64,000 bases of DNA from Neofusicoccum parvum (GCA_020912385.1 CP087207.1:2170001-2234000), one strand, 5' to 3'. Shown: positions 11,226-24,402, counted from the first letter of the stretch. Numbers and translations are program-made. The notes: generated from the sequence alone by a model not told the origin.

Positions 11226-12175
11226 GGTGGCGGCTGGCGGCGCTTATGTATTCCGGTTGAAGCTGTGCGGCGATTGAGTCGGGCTCGTCTTCCAGTTGCC
11301 GTCTTGCAACGACCCCGCCTCGAGAGGGAACGTGCCCGGATTGCCGTTTTGGGGCGAGCCGGCGCGCAGTGTCTGGCAGATGGCGCCCCGAGTCGAGGCA
11401 ACGGGTCCTTCGTGGCCGGAATACTCTTCTCAGACCCGACTTCGGACGCGCTGGGGCCCGTATATCAACGCGGTGTCTCTGAGCGCTCGACGAGTAGTGA
11501 CGGCGCTTGTGTTACTCGAAAACTGGAAACAGGCTGAAATGACGTCCGCTGGAGCGGAGGCGAAGGAGGAGCCGGGGAAAATGCGGGGGACCCAAGCGAA
11601 CGACCGGTGACTAAGCGGCCGCCGGCCAAATTTCCACACCACGCTGACGCCGGCCCGCTCTGCCGCACCAGGAGTTCTCTCCATCGCCAGACTGCTGTGG
11701 CTCTGCATCCGTGACAGCCTCCTCGAAATTGCGGATAGCCGGTTGTGTGCTGCTAACCGTCGCCGTAGCCCTGACGCGAGGCTCGCAATTTCACCCGTGC
11801 CGCAGCAACCACCGTGTGGCTCTGAAGGCAGCAGCTGCTGCGCCCTGCAGAGCTTAGCTCCAGCACCTGGAAGGCACCAGCCGCCGCAGAAGGCATTGTG
11901 ACTTGTGACTCACCTGGCAAGGCTAGCAGGTGTCGGCTGGGTGAGGCTGGAGACGCTGAAGACGCTGTGCGCCTAGACGCGTGCCTCACCGGTAACGCAA
12001 ACAGGCAGCAATTCGTTGAAAACAATCCACAGCCTGTTCTCAAGGCAGGCAAACAGCACAAAGCCATTGCGTGTTTGTCTTCACCCCGGATAAGCGATAT
12101 TTTGTTACTCTCTTGCGCCCAAGATTTCAATTCCTCCTACATCATCATCAGTTTCAACGGTGGACCCCAACTAGG
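11226..12175. other. Divergent intergenic region, promoter of Nudix gene
   Basis: About 950 bp between the divergent small hypothetical ORF and the Nudix gene. It must contain both promoters. The stretch before 12176 is pyrimidine- and A/T-rich with no clear TATA box. No further gene is supported. Confidence 0.5.
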
Positions 12176-12793
12176 ATGTCACCACCCACAGCGGCAGAAA
12201 ACGGAACCGTCTCCTCGGAGAAAGCATTTACCTCGCCGGACCAGCTCGCCCATTTCTCAGTCAGCGGTCAGGCCTACCTTCAACGTCATCCGCAGTACCA
12301 GGCCCTCGCAGTCGGAGCACTAGTCTTCCATGCCGATCGGCTTCTCCTCGTCCAGCGCAGCACGACTGAGCGAGCGTTTCCGAACGTCTGGGAAGTTCCG
12401 GGCGGCTCCGTCGACCCGGAAGATGAGACAATCTTGCATGCAGTGGCCAGAGAGCTGCTGGAAGAGACGGGGCTTAACGTCATCGCCATCACCCGCCAGG
12501 TCGGCTCGGGAGTGGAGTTTCGGACGGGAACGGCGACTTGGCTGAAGGTGGTGTTCGAGGTTGCGGTGGCTGAAGATGACGGAGGGCTGAGGGCCAAGAA
12601 GGAGGGGAGCAGCGCGAAGACGGCCGAGGCAATTCCCATCCAGCTTGATCCCATCGAGCACCAGAATTACTTGTGGGTCGAGGAGGCCGACGTCAGACGC
12701 GGCGAGGCCAGCGGCACAAGGCTGGAGTTCATGACTGCGGACCAGCGGGCACTGATGCTGGAGGGCTTCAGATTGAGGCGGGAGCAGGCGTAG
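12176..12793 (+). CDS. Nudix hydrolase
   Basis: Single exon, 205 aa from the ATG at 12176. An in-frame ATG at 12071 exists, but the segment between reads as untranslated leader, so the later start is preferred. The Nudix box is GGSVDPEDE followed by RELLEETGL: the catalytic REUXEEXGU core is intact, with one extra residue between the Gly and the first Glu compared with the strict consensus. The preceding ALAVGALVFHADRLLLVQR and WEVPGG are typical. These enzymes hydrolyse nucleoside diphosphates linked to another moiety; substrate is unknown. The protein lacks a targeting signal and is probably cytosolic. Confidence 0.88.
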   Translation: MSPPTAAENGTVSSEKAFTSPDQLAHFSVSGQAYLQRHPQYQALAVGALVFHADRLLLVQRSTTERAFPNVWEVPGGSVDPEDETILHAVARELLEETGLNVIAITRQVGSGVEFRTGTATWLKVVFEVAVAEDDGGLRAKKEGSSAKTAEAIPIQLDPIEHQNYLWVEEADVRRGEASGTRLEFMTADQRALMLEGFRLRREQA

Positions 12794-13890
12794 GTGATGG
12801 TGTTTTGCATGTGCTCGCCTGCTGGATGCGTCACGACGGGGGTGTACGGCCGTATCAAAGAGGCATCGCCCGATGCGGGTGGTAGATCTACAGTGGCACA
12901 GCCAGCAGGCAATAGATGAAAGAACCAGGGCACTGCCTGTCACGGCTTTCTAGAAGGCTAGATGCAACTCTACTCTACCTCACACACGAGCGCGCCACGC
13001 CGCGTTCTGGAAACACGGTGGTGCTGTGAGGCCATGCAGGGGGCGCCGCAAGAGCAAACGGCTGGGCCGTGGGCCCGGCAGTGCTGCTGCGCCAGCGTGC
13101 CACGGGAGCTCGCGTTCCGCTGGAGAACGGCCACCATGGGCGCCAGGAAATTTAAAATCCTCCAGCATTCGGGGTGTCAGGCAATCCTGCGGGCGCGGCG
13201 GACGGCTGCGAGGCCAATCAGCAGGCCCCGCACGCCGGACGGACAAGTCACGGCGCCACACCATTTTAGGGGAGCTGTGCGCGGAGACAAACGGGACGCG
13301 GTGCGGAGGGGACGAATCACTGCTGGCAGGGCGGCGAAGCGTTTGCGGGCCGCTGCGGGCTCCACAGATTAAGAAGACCTTGAGGATGCGCGCGACGGGG
13401 GCGCTGGTCTGGCATCGGTTTCATGCGTTCCTGGCGGTTCCTTTTGCAGAGCGTCGTCCAGCGCGGAAAAGCACGGCCGCCGCGCAGTCGCCAGTGCCAG
13501 CGTCCCGCCAGGCGTGCTGAGTGAGCAGCTTCGCACCAGGCCCAGCACCAGGCCCAGCACCAGGCCCAGCGCTAGCCCCGTCCCCGCCGGATGCCTGCCG
13601 GCGCCGGCCACGCGCTCGCGGATTCAAGGCAGCCAGGGCGCTGTAGGGGACAGCCAAGCGCGCAAGCTTCCGGCCAGCAGGGCGTCTTCTCCACATTCCC
13701 TTTGCAGGTCCTGGCAGCTTCAGGTGTGATCGGCTGCAAGGATCTGGCACGATCTCTGGCGTCTTTAGGGTACCGCCCGCTCAAAACAGCCCCCCCATCA
13801 CCGCCAACGCTCCCGAGCTCCGCTACACCTGGGCGACCCTCGCTTCTCCATCCGCCGCGCCGCTGAGAGCCTCCCACCGCCCGCAACACC
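12794..13890. other. GC-rich intergenic region upstream of farA-like gene
   Basis: About 1.1 kb of GC-rich DNA between the Nudix stop and the transcription factor start. It contains a small tandem repeat (13533-13570). No ORF here shows a domain. The final 200 bp, C-rich, presumably hold the transcription start of the regulator gene. Confidence 0.5.
13533..13570. repeat. Three tandem copies of a 12-bp unit
   Basis: The unit gcaccaggccca repeats three times without mismatch (13533-13544, 13545-13556, 13557-13568). It lies 320 bp upstream of the transcription factor ATG. Likely a small minisatellite; any regulatory role is speculative. Confidence 0.85.
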
Positions 13891-16800
13891 ATGGCCCAGG
13901 AGGGCAGCTTCATGGCCATGACGGCGCCCGCCCCGCCGCCCGGCGCCCAGCCCGCGTCGACGCAGGCGCCCGGCGCGCAGTCGTCGCAGCACCCCAGCTT
14001 CCGCAGGTGAGTCCAGCGCGCGCGCTGCTGTGCGATGCTGTTCCTGACCGCGTGGTGCGAAATAGGCAGCGCGCTTCCCGGGCTTGCGAGGTATGTCTCC
14101 CCATATAGCTGATCCGCTGCCGCTCGCGCAACGCCCACACCGCGTTTGCCTCGGCACCGAGGTCGTTCGTTTGGCTGACAGCTTCGCGCGCGACAGACCT
14201 GCCACGCACGAAAGGTTCGTGGCCACAACTTGCGCTCCACCGCCACGTATCGCTCGAGCTCACGAAAGGGGGACAGGTCCGCTGCGACGCCGCCAGCCTG
14301 GGCGTGCCCTGCACCAACTGCACCGCCTTCGCCATCGAGTGCAGGATCCCCACGCCGAAGCGGAAAAAGACGTCGAACAAGAAGGACTCGGACAGGTGCG
14401 TGCCAGCGGCCCACTGCGCGACGCCCGGCGCCCGGCTGACTGACAGCACGCGAGCAGTGACAACGGTTCCAATGCCCAGCAGGATGGCAGCAACCTCAGG
14501 CGCGAGTCGTCCACGACCGCCGACTCGCCCGCGACGACCACCACCATCTCGAACCCGACGGGGCTGAATCTGAGCCGAGACGAAAAAACCACGGTAGTTA
14601 ATTCTCCTGACGGAATTCCTTCGACAAGCCTTCCGCCTACCTACGCTGCCCAGCAAGCCACTCACAAACAAATGTATGTGCAGTTCATGAAGCCAAAGTT
14701 TGCCCGCGCACCCATCAAGGAGGCCGGCCGAGTCGCATATCTGGGAGAGTCGTCCAACTTGTCCCTGCTCGTCCACGATCGATACGGAACCACGGATGTC
14801 GTGCACTACCCACTGCCGGAGAACGTGCGCGGAGCGAAGGCCCGCGTCAACGAGCTCGACGACATGGAAATCAACATTCTACACACTCGCGGCGCTTTTC
14901 TGCTTCCCCCACGCGCTCTTTGCGATGAGCTTGTCGACGCCTTTTTCAAATGGGTTGCGCCCGTGGTCCCCGTCATCAACAGAAGCCGTTTCATGAGACA
15001 GTACCGGGATCCCAAGAACCCGCCTTCTCTGCTCCTCCTCCAGGCTATTCTGCTCGCAGGATCGCGTGTGTGCACGAATCCTCAGCTCATGGACTCTAGC
15101 GGATCCACCACCCCAGCAGCCATGACCTTCTACAAACGTGCCAAGGCTCTCTTCGATGCAAATTACGAAGATGACCGAGTCACAATGGTGCAGGCACTTA
15201 TTTTGATGGGCTGGTACTGGGAGGGTCCAGAAGGTGGTTGTTTCACCCTTCAAATCCTATTAAAATTACGCTAACCCGTCTTCAGATGTGACGAAGAACG
15301 TCTTCTACTGGAGCCGGGTCGCTATTGTGGTGGCCCAGGGCTCAGGCATGCACAGAAGGTAATTATTCGTGTCCCCACAGAAGCTTAATGTGATACTAAG
15401 CTCCTCTTAGCGTCGAAGGATCACAGCTCAGTCGGTCAGACAAGCGGCTTTGGAAGCGTATCTGGTGGACGCTGTTCTCCCGCGACCGCTCGGTAGCAGT
15501 TGCACTGGGACGGCCGGTGGCGATTAACCCGGAGGACTCCGATGTCGAGATGATCTCCGAGGACGACTTCATCGAGGACGAGCCCGACCGCCCAGCGGAG
15601 TACAATCCGGACCCGGTCCATGTTCAGTTCTTCATCAACTACGTCAAGCTCTGCGAGATCATGGGACTTGTGCTGTCTCAGCAGTACTCGGTTGCGTCCA
15701 AGTTCCGGCGCACCAATGCGATCGATCTTACGCATAGCGATATGGCGCTCGCTGATTGGCTGCAACACTGCCCGAAGGAGGTGTACTGGGAGAAGTCCCG
15801 CCACCACTTTTGGTCTGCCCTGCTGCATGCAAACTATTAGTGAGCACAATCGTCTACCATCATCTGACGAATGCTAACATAATTCAGCACAACTCTCTGT
15901 TTGCTGCATCGGGCACACATGCCTCCAGCAGGCTCGCCAAGAACCGATCCGATGGAGCAGGCGGCTTACCCCTCACGCACCATCGCATACCAGGCAGCCG
16001 GCATGATCACTTCCATCATCGAGAGCTTACAGAGCCATGATGAGTTACGTTACACGCCTGCGTTTATGTATGTTCTTCCAACAGGCTCTCTTGAGAATGA
16101 TCTGACAGTTCGCAGTGTCTACAGCTTGTTCTCCGCGTTGATTATGCACGTCTACCAAATGCGTTCATCGAACAAATCCATTGTCGCGGCGACTGAGCAG
16201 AGACTTTCCATCTGCATGACTGCATTGAAGGATGTCTCGAAGGTTTGGCTCGTGGCAAAGATGGTTCACACGCTCTTCGAATCGATTCTCGGCAACAAGG
16301 TCCTCGAGGAGAGGCTTCAAAGGGCGGCAGGGAAACGACACCAAAAGAACAAACCGGGGAACAACAACATGGCCCAACCTCAATCGCAGGCGCAACCAAC
16401 CGTTCCCAGACCGAGAGACGAGTTGAAGCGCAAGTTCGATGACATGGACATCAATTTCTCGAATGGACCGCCCGCGCCGCAAGTGTCGTACGAACGATCG
16501 AGGCCGCAGACTCCAGCTGTCACGCCGTCTCGAGAACTTCATCCTCCTCAGGTGCCGACCATGACCGCCCAATCGCCCGACATGACGCGTCAGAACAAGG
16601 ATGCGTTCATGGGACCATCGCGGTCAGGGACGCGCCCAGGCAGCCCCTTCAACGCGTCCTTCTCGTACCCTGGCACACCTCCAGATCTGTTCCTGGTCAC
16701 CAGGGAAACTCCAGGCCTGTCGCAGGATATCTGGCAGAACTTCCAGCCTGACCAACTCTTCCCCGCGGACACGAATCTCTCGTTCCCAAACATCTCGCCA

Positions 16801-17284
16801 ACTCAGCAGCACTCTCTGGTAGATCCGCAGCTTTCGCGCCAGATGCCTATGCACACGCCGAATCCCGGCATGCAACAGCACTCGCCTCCAGTTGTCCCTG
16901 GACAACCGCCTCTGAACACGAATGGGGCAGGTGCAATGCCAATGCCCCACAGTGCCCCACAGAGCGACCCTAATGCGTGGGCACATATGGACATGATGAA
17001 TCAGCAGCAGCAAGCTGGAAATGAAGAGACATGGAGCAACAGCAGCCGGGGGCAGCCAATCGCACCAACAACATTAAATGTTGAGGATTGGTATGTCTTT
17101 CTTTCATCGCAACAATATCCTCACGGCTTCCATCAGCCGCCTGCTGCGTCTGCTGCTCTGCAATCTATGGGATTTGGATAATTACGGTAGCAACGGATGT
17201 TTACTGACGAACGGCGTTTTTGGAAACAGGTTTCACTTCTTCGGCATTAATGGCGACGTGAACGCTCTTAACGGCGGCTACTGA
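13891..17284 (+). CDS. farA: FarA/CTF1-like Zn2Cys6 transcription factor
   Basis: Ten exons (13891-14006, 14066-14090, 14197-14214, 14277-14395, 14458-15233, 15286-15358, 15411-15839, 15888-16067, 16116-17090, 17230-17284) splice to a 921-aa protein. The binuclear cluster is C46-X2-C49-X6-C56-X8-C65-X2-C68-X6-C75, followed by the basic stretch PKRKKTSNKK. The fungal-specific middle homology region follows (FMKPKFARAPIKEAGRVAYL, WWTLFSRDRSVAVALGRPV). The C-terminal third is Pro/Gln-rich and ends in HFFGINGDVNALNGGY. FarA, FarB and CTF1 proteins are nuclear activators of fatty-acid beta-oxidation, peroxisome and cutinase genes, binding CCTCGG-type elements. The sequence resembles FarA/CTF1-beta more than FarB in my judgement; the exact paralogue is less certain than the family. 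Confidence 0.92.
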
Positions 17285-20200
17285 AATGAACGCTGTGCTT
17301 AAGTTATTCCCCACGACTCGATGTGCACAATATGTCGGGACATTCATAAAGGCGTTAGTCAGCGTTACGGCCGTCCCCTTTACAACTGTATGTGGCTTGC
17401 TTCTTTCGTTTCACGGACAACCCGGCTTCGCGGCTATGCGTTGATTACAAGCACTGGCTTTTCCTCTTTGCTTTTCTCGGCCAACGCGCATTTCTCGGCT
17501 GCTAATCCCCCCATTTCCGTCTTTACACGTTTCGAGTGCGCGCAAATTGCGGGCAGCAGCCGGCGGGCTCCCGCGCTTTCTCTTACATTCTGGAGCTTGG
17601 CATATATTGGCTCTGCATCTTACGTCTCCGCCAGGGAGCGCAGGCTGGCTCTTGCAGATCACACCAAAAACACTAGGACTATGTAGTCTATGATGTACAA
17701 TCGGTACAGCGTACTGGTTCAAACAACAAAAGCATGGGCTGCGAGAGGGTCCACCCTATCATCTTTCTCTCGTTCTGGCCGGAAGGGCAATCAGCATCCG
17801 CAGCGGTGGAGCATCACCTGCGTATTCAATCTATCTCAACCCTCTTTTGTAGTAAAGTCAATAAGCGATGCCAGCGAAGGAAGCATCTTTTTCCCTCTCG
17901 GGCCTGCCTCGAACCGGGCTCGCGGAGATCACCGCTGATCGTCACTTCTCGTAACAGCTGTTATCCTCGTACTGTTACGCTCGTGTGGGACTTGGTTTGC
18001 ATACGGCGGGGGGGCCGGAGGGGCGAGGGTGGGGAGCTGGAAACAGGCAGCACCCATGCGCGGCATTTTGGTGGGTACTACCGGATTTTGCCTCCCCGGC
18101 TGCAACCTCCCACACACACACGCACAAACTACTGAGCACACACGCCATTTCCGCTACAGTAGTGCGGTGATTTTGGGAGGGTGGTTCGTGCGGCGGCAAA
18201 GCGGCTCCTGCCATACCTACCTTGGAGAGATAGACTTTTCGTCCCGCTCAACCCTGAGCTATGATTGCTGGCCGGCGGTTTTATCTCTCTCTAACCTTCG
18301 TGGAAAGTTTATGAGTGGACGCAACACGCTCGTGCCAAGGAACGGGGGGCGAAGTGAAGGCCCGAGACAGGAGTTCGTCGGCGACACTGGCACCCGCGAG
18401 AAGCGCAAGTGAGAGAGAGTGACGGACTACGCACGGCATCCGAGCTGATCGGAGGAAGGATGATTGGTAGATGTGCCTCATGGGCTGCGGTCCTGTTCCG
18501 CGACGATGTACGTTATCATGGCCTGATTCGCAAATCCTTCCGGTATACCGTTTTTCCTTTAGGGCGGTCTGTCGCGCGTCGACATGCCCTTTGGGGGGGA
18601 AAGGACACTGGACGTTACCTAGCCCCCAGCTTACCGACTGGCTTGCACGGCGGAAAGGATGCACGCTTGTCGATCGCCTTCTCAGCTTTGTGGGTTCACT
18701 TCCCCGGTGTTGATCCCGCTTAGTCGTCGTCCCCTGCCTTTGCCGTCCGTTCCTTGCGAGTGCCACCGCCGACGAATCTAGATGGGGGCTAGACACGCGT
18801 GATCGTAGGTTTGAAGCGATGGATCACGCCGTCCCTTGCGCCTCCCGTCTTAACCGCGCGTTGGCAGTCCTGCACCTTCTTTTGCGTCGCGATGGCCGTC
18901 CGGGGTCGTTCTGGACTCCCATCAGTGAACGCTCGTGCGCTGCCTGAGCACGCCAATCTTCCAACGTCCAATCGCTTGCAAGCCAGCACAGTCCAAACTC
19001 GGCCTGCCTCGTGGCAACGGCGAGACAACGGACGGCCGCGCCGTCGGAGGAGCAGAGCAAAGCCTGTGCCTGATCGACGGTCGGCATGCCTGCACGACCG
19101 CATCATAGCGATCGGAGTTGGGAGGGTTATACTCGGGGATCGGGAGTCCCTTACGTGAGCGCGAGCGGGCGTACCCACCATCGTACTCCCACACAGTGAT
19201 CTTGTAATGCGAAACGGGGGCGTGGTGGTTAGCTCTTCGCGCCGGCGGCCGCAGCAGGTCATCATCCATTCCCTCCCTCCCTCCCTCTGTTGATCCTTCC
19301 CGTCCGCAAGCGCCGCACGCCGCCGCCTTTTGATAACCCGGGGTCAGCGCCGGAAAAAAAAACGCCCCACCCACGCGCTGGATCCGCCCCTTTCTGCTCC
19401 TTTCCGCGTGACTACCGCCTTAGCCTCTCGACGTAGCGCGGGTGCGGTCACTGCGCAGCGGTGGCGGCAGTCGTCATCACAATCACACGGCGGGGACGAG
19501 AAGCAGCAGCAGCAGCAACAGCAGCAGTCCGACCACAAGGCCGTCCGCATACACGAATGTTTCGCAAACCGACGAGGACGGCCCCCTTCGCTAAGAAGCT
19601 CACTAGCTACCGCCCAACGGCGGCGTTTTTGCTCGTCCCAATCGACCGTTCCCCGGGCCCTCCTGTTGCAACGAGCAACCTTCTTGCCGGGTGGTGGCCT
19701 GGCAGCAGGGGGAAAGGAAGGAAAGACAAGAGTCCGGGGCGCCTGGGCTGGGAAGAGGGACCTGGATGCGGCCCGCCCGCTCGTCCGTCCTTCTAGCTCC
19801 GTCATAACCGCTTTCGGCCGGGCCAGGTGGTGGTGGGTCGGCCCCTTCGCCGGGCCAGATCCCAAGCCCGCCCGGTGATCGTCGTTTTGGAGATGGTGAG
19901 AGGTGCGCGGTGGTGGTGCACGGTGGTGGGAAGGCGTCATTCCGCGTTCTTTCTTCCAGGCACCGAACGTCGCGCTACGGGGCGGGAAGGATTGGGGGGT
20001 CTTTCTTCTTTCTGGAGCGGGATTTTTTTGGTCTTTTTTTTTAGTGTAGAGGCTGATGGTTTGCGGCGTTAAGATTGAAGGCCGTTTGATGTCAGCGTTT
20101 TGACGTCGGCGCGGGTGCGTGGCTTGCGTGCTCTCTGACTTGCTTGACTAGCGCTGCCTGCTTTCCTTTTTTCACTCACGTGGCGTGGGAATTGGAAGCG

Positions 20201-23200
20201 GCGGCGCCAACGAGAGGGTGTGGGTGGGACCCGGGTTCGTTGGACGTTAGGTTCGCGGCTTGGCCTGGCATGTCTTAGTACGGGGGAGGGGTGGTTGTTG
20301 GAGGGTTGGCCTTAGCGGCGGTGGTTTTTCGGGCGGCGGCAGGGCGGCAAAGTCGCTGGCACCTGGCACTAAGCTGCGTCAAGAAGCTGGACGAGGCTCT
20401 TCCGCAGAGGCAGAGGCAGCGGAGAGCGCAAGGCCAGCAGGCTCCACCGCACAGCAGCTGAGGTTGGGCGGACCGCGTTCGCTTATCTTGGCCCAACGCG
20501 GAAGTTGCTGGCACCCTGGCCGCAGCCAATAATCACTCGTCGTCTCCTGCCCGGCGGAACCGCAACGCCTAAAAAGAAAATGAGGGGCACCAAATTATTA
20601 ATTTACGTGGTTAGGGATCAGTGGGGGGTAACGGTTAGCGGTACTTTTGAATACGGCAGCAGAAAGTTGCTCCACATTTTGCACGCCTTCAGTTCTCCAC
20701 ATTCCACCGCCTCGCTCGCCCTCTGCCGCGCCGCATCACGCGAGGTGGCTGGCCGCGATGTGTAATTCTCTTCCCGGCTGGCGATGGCCGCCCTGTCGCC
20801 GGTGATCGCGGCCAGCCCATCGCCGTGTCCGGCATCCGAGCACTACTGCGTCGGATGCGTCCCGACGCCCGCCCTCTGCATCGCATCCCTCCCTTTTGCT
20901 TTGCTCGCTCCCCCGAATCGGAGACTTCTGGGTGGGGCACTTCCCTCTCTCTCTTCAGAGACACGCAGAATGCAACAGATTTCGCAAACAGACCGCAAAA
21001 AGCATCGCCGTTTTCGGTATGCTGTGCGCATATGGCAGGCATCATGGCGTTCGAGATATACCGAGTTTCGCCATCCCAGTGTCTCCGTGCCATCAACGTA
21101 CTAGTGCCCGGCTGCTGTGTGGTTGCGTGTTTGGCATCCTTGCCGTAATGCTGCTTCTCTGTCCGTGACCCTGGGGCGGGTCTGCAGCTTGCTTTGGGTC
21201 GATGATGGCGCGCTGCACCGAGCGTGTGGAAAAGAAAGTATCACCATCATGGGCGCTTGCGATGTGTTGCGTGATGCATGCTCTGCTACCTGACTGCTGA
21301 GACCCAAGGGCGGCTTGATAGACCCGTATAGGCTCCTTGGCCTGGATCTTGGCCCTGAGAGATTTTCGGGTATAGCGGCGTGGCATTGAATCTTGATTGC
21401 CCGGTCTGTTGCGGCGGGAGGTAGCCAGTGTCAGCCAGTAGCATTTGGCAAATGGCTGATGTTTAGGGTTGGTAGCGCCGTGTGTGTCGTCCGTCTGCCG
21501 CGCGGGCTCGGAGTTAAAGGCGTGTGTTAGTGTCCGGGTTTGGAACGAAGCCCGGCATGGGGGGCATTTAGTGCGTCTGGAAAAGGGACAGTAGCAGAAT
21601 GAACAGGGGTGCTCGTTATGATTTTCTTTTCTTTTTTGGCTTTCGCTGTCTATTCTGCCAATTATAGACCCTCGGCGGTGCTTCCGAGGACTTTGTCATG
21701 GGGCTGGTTGGAGAGGGCAGAGGCGCGTTGCGCAAGTACCAAGCTGTGTCCAAGACGAGATGCTAAGATGGGCTAAGACTTTGCCGTGCGTTCATTGTGG
21801 GCTGATGGTCGACGTCGCCGGCGAATATCGCTGCTGCGCCTTCACCGCGCCGTTGCGGCGCGTGGCGCGGAATCAATGAAGCATTTGGAAGCATGCAGAA
21901 AATGGACTTGCAATAGGAGCGTAGTGTCGGCAGGAATCGCTGGTGAAACTGGTGAAACTGGCTGGGCCATGTACCGATCCAGCGCACAGCATAATGGTCC
22001 TTGCCGTCGTATTGTTCGGTTTCCGGGTTTTGCTCTTCTTTCCTTTACTTCGCGGCCTGTTGCAAACTACTGCAGCAGCGCTGCCGTGGCGTTGAGGCAG
22101 TGCTGGGCGTGGCCAATACACCACCAGACAGGCGTGTATAGGTGAGGACAGAAGAAAACTGAAACTACCGCCCGATCGGAATGGACCAGCTCCGGTTTGG
22201 GAAATGCAGGAACCCACCTCAATATTGGTCACGCTGGCGATCCACAAGAAATCGCGGATCTGCCGAGAAAGCGGCGCGTCTGGCCGCGAGTGGGCGCGAT
22301 AGAGTCTGACAATACGAGGGCCTGTATATTGAGACGTCTGGAGAGAGTGTCGATGATTTGCCTGATCGGCGTGCAGAAAACGGAAAGGCTCAGCGGCGGC
22401 CGTCAGACTGCGCGGCCTTGGCGGCCCGCGTGAGCGGCGCAGCAATCAGAAAAAGCACCAATGAGGGCTGTGTGATCTTCCCGCATGCGGTAATAACGCG
22501 GTGTTCGCATGGCGGGGATATGCAGAGACGTTTGACTCAGTGTACCTGGTTGCGGGGATGGCGGACAGACGAGAGGGTGTGCGGGCTGAGGGTTGCGTGG
22601 CGCCAATCTAACGCGTGCGTCAGTAAACGGGCGTCTTCGGCTGCCCTACCTCCCATGCGGCCTGCGCAAGCAATCGAAAGTAAGCAACGCAAGTCACTTG
22701 AGCGGCAGAAATGTGCGAGGCGGCGCCGGCAGGGGGTGCAGAGAGGGTGCATCCTGGTGTGCAGCCCGGCGACGCGGGTGAGCCGTTGCAGAAGCAGAAG
22801 GAGGGGGCTGAAAAACGGTAGATCGGCGGCGCGTGGACAGCAGTCAAGAAAAGATGACGTACGGGCTGCCGCCAGCAATTGGCCAGACGTGCGCTGCGCT
22901 GCGCCGGCGCCCACGTTTCTCGTCTCCTGAAATTGGCCTTGTATCAGAGCTGAACTCAAAAGCAGTCGCTCAAGAGAAAACAAGAAATGATCGTACACAG
23001 CGGCGCGGGTGGGGCCGCGCTATCCCCGGCCGGGCTCCAGCTAGCTGGTGCAAGGATTTGCAGGCTGCCCAGAGCAACACCGTGCTTCCTCTATCACCAC
23101 TCCCCACGCGTTATCACGCCGCTGACCGCCGGACGGATTCGTAATTGTCTTGATTCAGGATCATCTCCTCCTACGCTGTGGCCAGTAGCAAGCTTACGAC

Positions 23201-23358
23201 GCGGCCTCCGTCGCCTAACGCCAATTCTGAACATGCTGGAAAAGGACCCACGCCGGTTTCTTGCCTTCGCTCCGATGTAATGCCTTCTTTCCGACAGAGC
23301 CCCTTCGTTGCCAATCGTCACGCCGAGCCGCAATCTGCGGAGCCGGCTTCGTCACCCT
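17285..23358. other. Six-kilobase gene-poor interval
   Basis: Between the convergent 3' ends of the farA-like gene and the GNAT gene. The first 400 bp are probably 3' UTR. Many ORFs of 60-200 codons occur, but none shows a domain, signal peptide, splice-consistent extension or conserved motif, and several are low-complexity. A short CAG tract lies at 19503-19527 and a ccct repeat near 19268. No 5S, tRNA or snRNA pattern was recognised. It could hold a lineage-specific or non-coding transcript. Confidence 0.5.
19503..19527. repeat. (GCA)n microsatellite
   Basis: Eight triplets of gca with a single aca interruption. No supported gene covers it, so it is treated as non-coding. Confidence 0.8.
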
Positions 23359-24402
23359 CTACTCGCTTCCCTTCTTCGGGCCGTTGGGGTTCTCCGGGAA
23401 CACCAGGACCTGCGCTGATCAGCTTCTTGCCGCGTGGATGAGGGAGAGTTAAATGAGCGCACCATGTCAACCCATCCACCTCCTCCGTACTGCACCTTGC
23501 TGGCCCCACGGTTCTCAAAGCCCACCGACTCGTAGAAGGAAACCAGCCTATCGTACGTCAGGATCGAGATGCGGTCAGCAACGCCACTGTTCTGCATGCG
23601 CTGGACGTAGGCCTTGAGCAGCGTCTTTCCGAGACCCTGGCCCTGGAACTTGGGCTCGACAGCAAGCGAGTGGAGGGCGATGGTACGGCCGTCCTCCTGG
23701 TGACCGACAGTGGCGTCGGCCGGGTGCGGCTGGTCCCGCCAGTTGGGCGGCACCTTCATGTCATCGTCCGAGATGAGCTCGTTGCGCGTCTTGGTGGCGC
23801 AGATGTGGGCGAGCAGGAACTCCTTGCGCTCGGGGGCGGCGCCGCTCTCGACGACGTGGGCGGTGCTCGCCGTCACGACCTGGGCAGGCGCATCGTCGGA
23901 AGTGGTGAACAGGCCGAGACTGAGCTCGCCGCAGACGGTGAGACGGTAGACGAACTGAGATGCGACGTTAGGAGCATGAGACGCGCGGGCAGGACGACAG
24001 AACGCGGCGGGAGCGGGGGCACGTGACGGCGTGGAACGCAGGGCTGGACGGAAGAGGAAGCCACGATGCAGAGCGCCGGAGATGATGTGCAATGGCGTGC
24101 GCCGGGCATGGGGTGGCAGGGTGGAGGAGTATTTGAGATCAAGCGCGCACCTTCTCCCTGCTTGCAGCCTGGTCCGCGGGGAAGGCGGCGGCCTCGAGCT
24201 TTGCGCAGCCGTCAATGTACGAGGGGTTGAGTGTCTGGACAAGCGGATGCAGCTGGTCGCGACTCTGGCCCTTCTGCATGTCCTTCAACAGCTTGTCGCC
24301 GGGGTCCCTGTCGGCGGCGCCGTCGTGGTCCTGGGCGGGGCTCTTGGTCAGCGGCGGCAGGCCGGCGAGCGTGGCCTTCTCGGACTCGAGGTCGCGCGGC
24401 AT
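23359..24402 (-). CDS. GNAT acetyltransferase (polyamine/arylalkylamine type)
   Basis: Three exons (24402-24151, 23954-23463, 23409-23359) give 264 aa. The acetyl-CoA binding motif is AVEPKFQGQGLGKTLL with the expected Q-x-x-G-x-G/A signature. LTVCGELSLGLF and FYESVGFENRG are characteristic of fungal homologues of yeast Paa1 and serotonin N-acetyltransferase. The last intron (GTGCGC...CAG) is needed to give the conserved ending VLVFPENPNGPKKGSE; unspliced reading would add an Arg/Ser-rich tail unlike the family. Probable role: N-acetylation of polyamines or aromatic amines in the cytosol. It is divergent from the DDI1 gene with about 630 bp between start codons. Confidence 0.88.

Noticed and set aside
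19330..19940. ORFs on both strands across the CAG tract (poly-Gln or poly-Cys readings)
   Set aside because: Open frames arise from GC-rich and triplet-repeat composition; no conserved segment or splice structure.
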